Assembly: GCA_964487845.1 (NCBI GenBank)
Contig: CAZASK010000041.1
Span: 1 to 8,432, forward strand
Direction: 5' to 3'
Source of the DNA: CAZASK01 sp964487845
GTDB taxonomy: Bacteria > Chlamydiota > Chlamydiia > Chlamydiales > FEN-1388
DNA length: 8,432 nt
Below the pieces are notes generated by a model. That model did no database searches. It worked only from the letters and a program-made list of their open reading frames with translations, and was not told where the DNA came from. Each line of letters opens with the position of its first letter. Positions within the stretch are counted from its first letter, which is position 1. Position numbers and translations under genes: made by a program. This document shows, in pieces, positions 1 through 6,179 of this stretch.

Positions 1-72
1 AGTTCCGAAGAATCTACAATGCTTAGGGGGTCAATCTTTACCAGTATAGTTCTGAAAATGCAAAAGTAATTA

Positions 73-100
73 TTGAACCATAATTCCTTGATTCGATAAC
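73..100 (+). promoter_or_regulatory. candidate sigma-70-type (chlamydial sigma-66) promoter
   Basis: TTGAAC at 73-78 and GATAAC at 95-100 are separated by 16 nt and lie about 40-65 nt upstream of the first start codon. The matches to TTGACA and TATAAT are partial (5/6 and 4/6), so this is only a plausible driver of the left-hand gene block. The rest of 1-138 shows no coding frame and no other structure that I recognise; it may include the tail of an upstream transcript. Confidence 0.3.
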
Positions 101-125
101 GTCACACTAAACCTTCAAATTGTTC

Positions 126-131
126 AAGGAG
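126..131 (+). promoter_or_regulatory. Shine-Dalgarno site of the first gene
   Basis: AAGGAG sits 7 nt before the ATG at 139. It is a strong ribosome binding site and fixes the start of the 131-aa gene. Confidence 0.75.
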
Positions 132-138
132 ATGCGAT

Positions 139-534
139 ATGGTCACTGCTACCACTAAAAAAACAAATGTCAAACAAAGCCCATCTACTCCAGTAAAACG
201 CGGTAAAGAGCTCATGTGCTGCGAGCCTGCTACTCAACAAAAAAATGGAGCAAAAGCCCAAGTAAATCAAAGCAAAAATTGCACAAAAATTATTGTAAAA
301 TGCAACTGCGGCTTTTCAAATACCCTTTCTATTCGCGGGGAAGGATTAAAAGAGTTGAATTGGAATAAAGGGCTCCCCCTAAAAAACGTACGTGCTGATG
401 AATGGCAATGGGAGACTTCTGAGCAGTTCAAAAAATGCCAGTTTAAAATTTTGATCAATGACAACCAGTATGAACTTGGCGAAAATCACACTATAGAATG
501 CGGAAAATCAATCGTATTGGCACCAAAATTTTAA
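139..534 (+). CDS. small Cys-rich protein with a possible starch-binding (CBM20-like) domain
   Basis: A 131-aa protein of unproven function. Residues 1-48 are rich in Lys, Thr, Ser and Gln and look disordered. Residues 51-131 form a compact beta-rich segment with the order IRGEG (65-69), LNWNKGLPLKN (73-83), DEWQWE (87-92), FKILINDNQYELGENH (102-117). This spacing of a glycine turn, a W-plus-G 'nWnkG.pL' stretch, a W-x-W strand and a late 'K.lindn...E.g.NH' strand resembles CBM20/CBM48-type carbohydrate-binding folds; that assignment is inference. There are seven cysteines (27, 28, 48, 55, 57, 100, 121), which is high for this size. No signal peptide or membrane segment is visible. The start is fixed by a strong SD. 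The stop TAA is followed immediately by the start of a carbohydrate kinase in the same frame, which fits a sugar- or glycogen-related role. It could equally be an unrelated Ig-like small domain. Confidence 0.8.
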   Translation: MVTATTKKTNVKQSPSTPVKRGKELMCCEPATQQKNGAKAQVNQSKNCTKIIVKCNCGFSNTLSIRGEGLKELNWNKGLPLKNVRADEWQWETSEQFKKCQFKILINDNQYELGENHTIECGKSIVLAPKF

Positions 535-1707
535 GTGAAAAAAACGCAACTCGCACAAAAGCTTTCGCTTATACAGGAAAATCAACTGCGAAAGCTTTCC
601 TCATTTCTTATTGGCTTTGATGGTTTTACTGACGAAATTGTCTCTGCAGTAGACAGGCGTGATTCTGCGACCCAATTTTCTTCGATGACCACTTTGGAAT
701 CCCTTGCATCCAGAATTCATGATGCTGCTGGAAAAAGCAGCAATATTGAACTCATTTCAAAACAGATAAAAATTGGAGGTAACGGCCCAATACTAGCTCA
801 AGCGCTTGTGCACGCAGGATGCGCGCCTACGCTTATTGGCTGCCTTGGCGACACTCAGATCGAGCCCTTATTTATTCCGCTTACCTCTCGCTGTAAAGAG
901 GTGATATCCCTTGGCGCAAGCAGCCATACTGACGCTATTGAGTTTAGCGATGGCAAGCTCATGCTCGGCAAACACAAGTCTGTCCTCGCCCTTACGAAAG
1001 AACGTATTCAAGAAAGAATCGATCGAAAAACACTTATTCGACTTTTTAACGACCACGATGTCTTTGTTTCAGTAAACTGGACGATGATTTTGTCGATGAC
1101 TGACATCTGGCGCTGGCTCATCGAAGACATCCTTCCTGAAATGACCCCAAAGAAGCGAATTGTATTTGTAGACTTAGCCGATCCTGCCAAAAGATCAGAT
1201 GCTGATATTTTGGAGGCAGTACGCGTTTTACAAGCTATGAAACCCTACTACCAAGTACACTTGGGGCTTAATGAAAGAGAAAGCGAGCGCGTAGTATCAC
1301 TTGTTTCTACAGAAAGCATGGACACAAAGAGACAGTCTATACAAAACACAGCACACACTATACTGCAAAAAACAGAGCTTGATACCATCATTATTCATTC
1401 AACGAAGATGGCCGCCTGTAGCACGCAAGAAGAATCTATTGCCATCGAAGGGCCTTTTTGCCCAACCCCCTACCTTTCTACTGGCGGCGGTGATAACTTT
1501 AACGCAGGCTATCTTTTTGGAGTCTGCCTTGGCCTATCTATCGAGGAGGCACTGCTCCTAGGCAAGGCCACCTCAGGATACTACGTTCGGGTAGGCAACA
1601 GCCCTACTCTGCAAGAGTTGAGTCAGTTTTTACGGATCTGGGACAGAAAACCGCAAGATTTAGAGAAGTTCGTTCCAAAAACTCACACAGCAACTCACCT
1701 AGTGTAG
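535..1707 (+). CDS. PfkB-family carbohydrate kinase
   Basis: A 390-aa ribokinase-like (PfkB) kinase expected to transfer ATP phosphate to a sugar or sugar-like hydroxyl in the cytoplasm; the substrate cannot be read from sequence. Visible motifs are the first beta strand with FDGFTDEIV (28-36, substrate side), the signature-1 region GGNGPILAQA (81-90) followed by IGCLG, LNERE (245-249), and signature 2 TGGGDNFNAGY (316-326), where Asp320 is the expected catalytic base and the glycines form the anion hole. Length is slightly above the usual 300-350 aa, mainly from an N-terminal helix and a C-terminal tail. The start is a GTG at 535, directly after the preceding TAA and with no recognisable SD. 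No other usable start exists upstream of the first beta strand, so translation probably relies on coupling to the upstream gene. glyA follows after a 55-nt gap. Confidence 0.85.
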   Translation: MKKTQLAQKLSLIQENQLRKLSSFLIGFDGFTDEIVSAVDRRDSATQFSSMTTLESLASRIHDAAGKSSNIELISKQIKIGGNGPILAQALVHAGCAPTLIGCLGDTQIEPLFIPLTSRCKEVISLGASSHTDAIEFSDGKLMLGKHKSVLALTKERIQERIDRKTLIRLFNDHDVFVSVNWTMILSMTDIWRWLIEDILPEMTPKKRIVFVDLADPAKRSDADILEAVRVLQAMKPYYQVHLGLNERESERVVSLVSTESMDTKRQSIQNTAHTILQKTELDTIIIHSTKMAACSTQEESIAIEGPFCPTPYLSTGGGDNFNAGYLFGVCLGLSIEEALLLGKATSGYYVRVGNSPTLQELSQFLRIWDRKPQDLEKFVPKTHTATHLV

Positions 1708-1748
1708 AAAAGCAAAGAAAGTGATAGACTTAACCGAAACACTCACCC

Positions 1749-1752
1749 AGGA
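1749..1752 (+). promoter_or_regulatory. SD supporting the internal ATG start of glyA
   Basis: AGGA lies 10 nt upstream of the ATG at 1763. The alternative in-frame GTG at 1721 has only a weak purine stretch (AAAGAAAG) before it. The site favours the 491-aa form. Confidence 0.45.
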
Positions 1753-1762
1753 ACAAGATACC

Positions 1763-3238
1763 ATGAACTTACTTCAAACATATTTTTCAAAAGTTGCTGA
1801 AACGGAAAGATCTTCTGCTGCTATTGCATTTCTCGCAAGTCTTGACCACATAGGGACACAATCTCCAACGATTCGTGACGCAATCTTACGAGAACTCGGT
1901 GATCAACGAAGTTATTTAAAAATGATTGCATCAGAAAACTATTCTTCACTTGCAGTACAGCTAGCTATGGGCAATCTGTTGACTGACAAATATGCTGAAG
2001 GAATTCCCTACCATCGTTTCTATGCTGGCTGTGAACACATTGACACGATTGAATCAGAGGCGATTCAACATGCCACCACCCTCTTTGGAGCTGACCACGC
2101 CTATGTCCAGCCTCATTCAGGAGCTGATGCGAATCTTGTTGCCTTTTGGTCAATTTTAATGCAGAGAGTCCAATCTAAGGAAATAGAGCGACTTCATAAA
2201 AAGACAATCGATGAATTGAATGAAAGCGAATATGAAAGCGTTCGACAGCTTATCGTGAATCAAAAAATACTTGCCCTCTCTTTAAATTCTGGCGGCCATC
2301 TGACACATGGATATAGACATAATATGTCTTCAAAGATGATGCAGGCCTTTTTTTATGAGGTAGACCCTATCACTGAGATGATGGACTACTCTCATATCCA
2401 AAGACAAGCAAAGATGGTAAAGCCCGCCATTTTGCTCGCTGGATACTCAGCCCATCCTCGCAAAATTAACTTCCGCAAGATGAAAGAAATTGCAGACTCT
2501 GTAGGAGCTACTTTCATGGTGGATATGGCTCACTTTGCAGGCCTCGTTGCCGGAAAAGTGTTTACTGGAGATTATGACCCAATTCCATTCGCTGACATTG
2601 TAACCTCTACTACTCATAAAACATTACGTGGACCCCGTGGAGGCCTCATTTTAGCTAAAAATCAATTTAAGGAATTTATCGACAAAGGATGTCCCCTTGT
2701 CTTGGGCGGCCCCCTTCCTCATGTTATTGCCGCCAAAAGCCTTGCCTTCCAAGAAGCACGTGCCCCCTCATTTCAAACGTATGCAGCGCAGGTCGTCCTC
2801 AATGCCCACACTTTAGCAGAGGCTTTGAAAAAAAGAGGAGCGCGTATCGTGACTGGCGGCACTGAAAACCACCTCATTATCGTCGACGTATCTGGATACA
2901 ATATCACGGGAAGGCAGGCTGAAAATGCACTCAGACAAGCCAAGATTACCTGCAATAGAAACGCGATTCCAAACGACAAAAACGGACCTTGGTATACCTC
3001 CGGTGTGAGACTTGGAACCCCCGCACTCACAACTCTAGGGATGGGGACTCAAGAGATGGAAGAAATCGCTGATATCATCGTAACATGTCTACGAAATACA
3101 AAGCCTGCTCCTACTGCAACAGGCGCTGTCAGTCGAGCGCACAGCATCGTAGCTGATGAAATCACCGATGAGCTACAAGCTCGTACACAGGCGCTGCTGT
3201 CTCGATTTCCCCTTTATCGTGAGATTGTGGTGTCGTAA
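1763..3238 (+). CDS. glyA: serine hydroxymethyltransferase (chlamydial long form)
   Basis: A PLP enzyme converting serine and tetrahydrofolate to glycine and 5,10-methylene-THF in the cytoplasm. The 491-aa form beginning at ATG 1763 is preferred because its N-terminus (MNLLQTYF..., then FLASLDHI) lines up with my memory of chlamydial GlyA; an in-frame GTG at 1721 would add 14 residues. In 491-aa numbering, SENYSS is at 57-62, HSGADAN at 118-124, the PLP-aspartate motif VDMAH at 253-257, the Schiff-base lysine in STTHKTLRGPRGG at Lys286, and the carboxylate-binding arginine in SGVRLGTPALTT at Arg416. Compared with the ~417-aa E. coli enzyme it has about 30 extra residues between HSGADAN and SGGHLTHG, plus a longer C-terminus; both are typical of the lineage. 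GlyA from Chlamydiae has been reported to have alanine racemase side activity, which could replace a missing Alr in making D-Ala for peptidoglycan. clpP starts 53 nt downstream. Confidence 0.96.
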   Translation: MNLLQTYFSKVAETERSSAAIAFLASLDHIGTQSPTIRDAILRELGDQRSYLKMIASENYSSLAVQLAMGNLLTDKYAEGIPYHRFYAGCEHIDTIESEAIQHATTLFGADHAYVQPHSGADANLVAFWSILMQRVQSKEIERLHKKTIDELNESEYESVRQLIVNQKILALSLNSGGHLTHGYRHNMSSKMMQAFFYEVDPITEMMDYSHIQRQAKMVKPAILLAGYSAHPRKINFRKMKEIADSVGATFMVDMAHFAGLVAGKVFTGDYDPIPFADIVTSTTHKTLRGPRGGLILAKNQFKEFIDKGCPLVLGGPLPHVIAAKSLAFQEARAPSFQTYAAQVVLNAHTLAEALKKRGARIVTGGTENHLIIVDVSGYNITGRQAENALRQAKITCNRNAIPNDKNGPWYTSGVRLGTPALTTLGMGTQEMEEIADIIVTCLRNTKPAPTATGAVSRAHSIVADEITDELQARTQALLSRFPLYREIVVS

Positions 3239-3278
3239 AACCGTTTTTTCGCATACACTTATCGAAAAGCAACATTGT

Positions 3279-3283
3279 AAGGA
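3279..3283 (+). promoter_or_regulatory. Shine-Dalgarno site of clpP
   Basis: AAGGA at 3279-3283 precedes the ATG at 3292 by 8 nt. The 53-nt gap after glyA contains no convincing terminator hairpin, so read-through from glyA is likely. Confidence 0.6.
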
Positions 3284-3291
3284 TTTTACTC

Positions 3292-3882
3292 ATGGCTAAA
3301 ACAGAAGATTTTTCCACTACCCGACTCAAAGATCGCATCGAGCACTCTATTTTGCAGTCGCGCAGACTTCTGCTGTCTGGACCGATCGACAGTGAGCTCG
3401 CAGATGTCATCATCCAAAAGCTCTGGTATCTGGAGCTAGAAGCCCCAGGAAAACCAATTCTTCTCGTCATCAACAGCCCAGGAGGTAGTGTAGATGCCGG
3501 ATTTGCTATCTGGGATCAAATCAAAATGTTGACATCCCCTGTCTCTACTTTAATCACTGGCATGGCAGCTTCAATGGGATCGATTTTGTCGCTCGTTGCA
3601 CCTAAAGGACGTCGCTATGCAACGCCCTATAGCAGGATTATGATTCATCAGCCAGCCATCTCTGGGATGATCCCAGGACAGGCATCTGATCTTGAAATCC
3701 AAGCGCGAGAAATATTGAAAACGAAAAAAGTATTGATTGAGCTCTATGTAGCAGCTTCTGGTCAGACATATGAGAAAATAGAAAAGGCAATTGACAGAGA
3801 CACCTGGATGTCTGTAGAAGAAGCCAAGCAATTTGGTCTATTAGATCATATCGTTTCATCATATAAAGACATCAAGGAATGA
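3292..3882 (+). CDS. clpP: ATP-dependent Clp protease proteolytic subunit, ClpP1 type
   Basis: A 196-aa serine peptidase subunit that assembles into heptameric rings and degrades proteins unfolded by ClpX or ClpC. The catalytic triad is complete: Ser94 in GMAASMGS, His119 in MIHQP and Asp170 in DRDTWMS. The oxyanion-loop motif INSPGGSVDAG lies at 60-70. The handle region IHQPAISGMIPGQASD is two residues longer than in E. coli ClpP. Chlamydiae carry two paralogues, and the stretch KLWYLELEAPGKP...VDAGFAIWDQIKM together with its place beside dapF points to ClpP1 (CT431 in C. trachomatis) rather than ClpP2. There is no long propeptide. In Chlamydia ClpP1 and ClpP2 are both expressed and linked to development. 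The stop TGA overlaps the dapF start as ATGA, so the two genes are translationally coupled. Confidence 0.95.
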   Translation: MAKTEDFSTTRLKDRIEHSILQSRRLLLSGPIDSELADVIIQKLWYLELEAPGKPILLVINSPGGSVDAGFAIWDQIKMLTSPVSTLITGMAASMGSILSLVAPKGRRYATPYSRIMIHQPAISGMIPGQASDLEIQAREILKTKKVLIELYVAASGQTYEKIEKAIDRDTWMSVEEAKQFGLLDHIVSSYKDIKE

Positions 3883-4685
3883 TCGAACAAGTCGATTTTT
3901 GCCATTATACAGGCTGCGGAAACGATTTTATCATTATCGATAATCGTGCTCTGTCGTTTTCTGCAGCCGATGTACCTTCTCTCTATCAAGCGTGTTCTTC
4001 TCAACTTTCTCACAACCCTGATGGTTTTATTTTTATAGACCCCTCAGATGTAGCAACAGCTCGGATGAGCTACTTCAACTGTGATGGCTCTTCTGCTGCC
4101 ATGTGTGGCAATGGCTTGCGATGTGTGATGCGCTTTTTATTAGACACTGCATGCGTTTCTTCGCATGCTACTCTTGAGTCTTCAGGCCGCTGCTATCATA
4201 TGCTCTCAACTGGTGAGGCAATCTCTACACGTATGAGGCTTGCTCATATCATCAAACAGTGCCATATAGAGCATGAGGGTAAAAATTGGTCGTTTTTTTT
4301 AGTAGATGCCGCAGTTCCTCATTTTGTTACCATAGTAGACACAATCGCCGCTCTCGATCTGGCTCATCTTGGTCCATTCTTTCGATCTCATCCAGATGCA
4401 GGAGCAGATGGCGCCAATGTAAACTTTATACAACTACTCGACAAACAGCATGTGGCTATTCGTACGTATGAACGTGGTGTGGAAAGAGAAACCATGGCTT
4501 GCGGCACGGGAGCTGTAGCATCTGCCTTTGTGCTCCATCACATCTACCACATGCCCTCTTCTCTCTCTCTTCAGACTGCTTCCGGAAATCTTTTGCAAGT
4601 AGATATATTTTCAGATCACATTTTACTCACAGGAAGTGCTCAAAAACTATATCAAGGGACTGTGTCATGTTCCACGAGGCAGTAG
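3879..4685 (+). CDS. dapF: diaminopimelate epimerase
   Basis: A 268-aa PLP-independent racemase converting LL-DAP to meso-DAP, the last step before lysine and the source of the peptidoglycan cross-linking residue. Both halves of the active site are present: Cys76 in FNCDGSSAAMCGNGLRC (66-82) and Cys208 in YERGVERETMACGTGA (197-212) form the thiol/thiolate pair. GCGNDF (12-17) and ANVNF (179-183) are the usual substrate-binding segments. The length is close to the family norm of ~275. Chlamydiae make LL-DAP through the DapL aminotransferase route, and C. trachomatis DapF has been reported to act also as a glutamate racemase; whether that holds here is untested. The gene overlaps clpP by 4 nt (ATGA) and is overlapped by xerC by 19 nt, so the three are almost certainly one transcript. 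Histidines are unusually common but no key residue is missing. Confidence 0.95.
   Translation: MIEQVDFCHYTGCGNDFIIIDNRALSFSAADVPSLYQACSSQLSHNPDGFIFIDPSDVATARMSYFNCDGSSAAMCGNGLRCVMRFLLDTACVSSHATLESSGRCYHMLSTGEAISTRMRLAHIIKQCHIEHEGKNWSFFLVDAAVPHFVTIVDTIAALDLAHLGPFFRSHPDAGADGANVNFIQLLDKQHVAIRTYERGVERETMACGTGAVASAFVLHHIYHMPSSLSLQTASGNLLQVDIFSDHILLTGSAQKLYQGTVSCSTRQ
4654..4659 (+). promoter_or_regulatory. SD deciding the xerC start
   Basis: AAGGGA within the dapF 3' end lies 7 nt before ATG 4667. It supports the 300-aa XerC over a 356-aa reading that begins at ATG 4499. The extra 56 residues of that reading lie entirely in dapF, are Cys/Ser/His-rich and do not look like a Xer N-terminus. Confidence 0.6.
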
Positions 4686-5569
4686 ACCGTTTTCTTCACT
4701 ATCTTCAGGTAGTCAAACAGGCCTCTACACACACACTGCGTAACTACCGCATAGATCTTATGCAGTTTTCCAGTCATCTTCAACAGCAAGATATTGCACT
4801 CTCTGCTATCGATCGTAAGTCGATACGGGAATTTTTGAGTCATCTGGCTGAGAAGAATGCAAGCAAGAAGACGCTTGCAAGGCGACTTTCCGCACTTCGC
4901 TCTCTCTTTCGTTGGTGTCAAAGAGAAAAGCTCATCGAGAAAAATCCTCTCGATGATATTGAATCGCCAAAACTAGATAAGAAAATCCCCTTTTGCTTAA
5001 CTGAAGAGCAGATTATTCACCTTTTTCTACAGCCTCAGACAGAGACGCTCTTTGGACTTCGCGACCGAGCGATGATGGAGCTATTTTATAGCTCAGGACT
5101 GCGCCTGAGCGAATTGGCTCAGATGAATAGAGACGATTTTGATATCGCAGCGTGCATGATTCGTGTTCGTGGAAAAGGGAAAAAAGAGCGCGTGGTTCCT
5201 GTTACGCAGGCCGCAGTTCATTGGATGGAACGCTACATGACTTCGCCTCAGCGTTACCAAAAAACTCCCATACATGAAGCGGAACAAGACCATGAGGCCA
5301 TCTTCCTTAACCGTTTCGGTAAGCGTCTGACTCCTCGCTCTATCGATCGCCTTTTTCAGCACTATTTACACAAAAGCGGCCTCGTCGGCGCTATAACCCC
5401 TCACACGATCCGCCATTCTATCGCCACTCACCTGCTCGAACATGGCATGGATCTCAAAACCATCCAGTTTTTATTAGGTCATACCTCGCTTGCTACCACT
5501 ACCATCTACACCCATGTCTCTACAAAGCTGAAGAAAGAAACATATCTGGCTGCACATCCACATGCTTAA
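4667..5569 (+). CDS. xerC: tyrosine recombinase XerC
   Basis: A 300-aa site-specific recombinase that with XerD resolves chromosome dimers at dif during cell division. Residues 1-85 are the SAM-like core-binding domain (TLRNYRIDL, TLARRLSALRSLFRW) and about 110-290 the catalytic domain. All catalytic residues are visible: Arg146 in SGLRLSEL, Lys170 in RGKGKKERVVP, His246 and Arg249 in TPHTIRHSIATHLLEHG, His272 in LLGHTSLATTTIYTHV, and the nucleophile Tyr281. The run FLNRFGKRLTPRSIDRLFQHYL and the ending HPHA match my recollection of chlamydial XerC (CT347) better than XerD. The start is chosen from the SD and family length. It overlaps dapF by 19 nt. In Chlamydia, as I recall, xerC sits away from dapF, so this linkage appears to differ from Chlamydiaceae. 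It is a housekeeping recombinase, not evidence for a mobile element. Confidence 0.93.
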   Translation: MFHEAVDRFLHYLQVVKQASTHTLRNYRIDLMQFSSHLQQQDIALSAIDRKSIREFLSHLAEKNASKKTLARRLSALRSLFRWCQREKLIEKNPLDDIESPKLDKKIPFCLTEEQIIHLFLQPQTETLFGLRDRAMMELFYSSGLRLSELAQMNRDDFDIAACMIRVRGKGKKERVVPVTQAAVHWMERYMTSPQRYQKTPIHEAEQDHEAIFLNRFGKRLTPRSIDRLFQHYLHKSGLVGAITPHTIRHSIATHLLEHGMDLKTIQFLLGHTSLATTTIYTHVSTKLKKETYLAAHPHA

Positions 5570-5586
5570 ATAACTAACTATTTATA

Positions 5587-5615
5587 TTGATTTAATAAAA
5601 ATTCATATTTAAAAT
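5587..5615 (+). promoter_or_regulatory. candidate promoter of the 139-aa gene
   Basis: TTGATT (5587-5592) and TAAAAT (5610-5615) are separated by exactly 17 nt in the 79-bp AT-rich gap after xerC. Transcription would start near 5622, about 27 nt before the ATG. The same TTGAWT-N17-TAAAAT pattern occurs before the 308-aa gene on the other strand. AT-richness makes chance matches likely. The gap also holds AAAATTAAG twice (5611-5619 and 5627-5635), the first copy overlapping the -10. Confidence 0.4.
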
Positions 5616-5648
5616 TAAGCGTCCTCAAAATTAAGTTAGGAATTTACA

Positions 5649-6068
5649 ATGCAACCACAAGAACTATTATCACGAGTAGACTGCGGCATTTCATTTGCAG
5701 CCTATGTATCTATTGTGAATCATATGGCTAAAGAAGCAAAAAAAGATACGCCTTCGTCACTCGAGATCATCTTACAAAATTACCCACCAGTGCCAAATCT
5801 AGAACAGCAAAGTAAGCTTACACAGCTTTTCTATAAAACATGCACAGAAACAATTATCGGCCATTTCAATAACACAAAGATAGTAAATTTCCAGAAGAGC
5901 CCACAGACAGAAGAATATATTAAAAAATTTGAAAAAATCGAAAACGTGGCCAACTCACAAATCATCCGTCGAATGTCGTTCGAAGCAGTCAGACAAACTA
6001 TTGGCACTCTACAGAATCAAGTAAAAGAATTATTCGAAAAGATGGCTACGCAAATCCTCAAGAAATAG
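5649..6068 (+). CDS. hypothetical helical protein, 139 aa
   Basis: I do not recognise this protein. It starts at an ATG with AGGA 7 nt upstream (5638-5641). No signal peptide or membrane segment is visible. Residues 1-30 and about 50-139 look mostly alpha-helical and polar. A proline-containing break (NYPPVPN, 44-50) separates a short N-terminal helical part from a longer, Lys/Glu/Gln-rich part whose end (about 100-139) has heptad-like hydrophobics compatible with an amphipathic or coiled-coil helix. It has two cysteines (12 and 65). It follows xerC on the same strand but is set apart by 79 bp with its own candidate promoter, and it converges with the minus-strand paralogue pair. It could be a lineage-specific chlamydial protein; no function is suggested by the sequence. 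Confidence 0.75.
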   Translation: MQPQELLSRVDCGISFAAYVSIVNHMAKEAKKDTPSSLEIILQNYPPVPNLEQQSKLTQLFYKTCTETIIGHFNNTKIVNFQKSPQTEEYIKKFEKIENVANSQIIRRMSFEAVRQTIGTLQNQVKELFEKMATQILKK

Positions 6069-6075
6069 CCCTACA

Positions 6076-6101
6076 GGACATAGCTCTCAGGAGCTATGCC
6101 C
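6076..6101. terminator. hairpin between convergent genes, possible bidirectional terminator
   Basis: CATAGCTC (6079-6086) and GAGCTATG (6091-6098) form a perfect 8-bp stem with a TCAG loop. Two further G-C pairs (6076-6077 with 6100-6101) flank an A/C mismatch. It lies 8 nt after the stop of the + gene and about 80 nt beyond the stop of the - gene. Neither side has a proper T-run, so it is not a canonical intrinsic terminator. The remainder of the gap (6102-6179) shows nothing I recognise. Confidence 0.45.
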
Positions 6102-6179
6102 CTTGCCAAACAGCTACTAACAGAACCGCTTAGACCATTTACCAAATATCCTCTCATACAAAACAGCTGTAAAAGAGAC

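Noticed and set aside
1721..1762. GTG start of glyA giving 505 aa
   Set aside because: Weaker SD, and the 14 added residues have no counterpart that I recall in chlamydial GlyA; kept only as an alternative.
3229..3250. Terminator after glyA (AAAACCGTTTTTT)
   Set aside because: The inverted repeat AAAAC-C-GTTTT has only a one-base spacer and no GC-rich stem, so it cannot form a stable hairpin.
3571..3862. Minus-strand frames inside clpP
   Set aside because: Shadow frames opposite a conserved gene with an intact catalytic triad.
4499..4666. N-terminal extension of XerC from ATG 4499
   Set aside because: The extra 56 residues overlap dapF coding sequence fully and look like out-of-frame translation; an SD at 4654-4659 and the family length support ATG 4667.
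4667..5569. Tyrosine recombinase as the integrase of an integrated element
   Set aside because: Sequence, length and operon position fit housekeeping XerC; no tRNA gene or att-like repeats are seen beside it.
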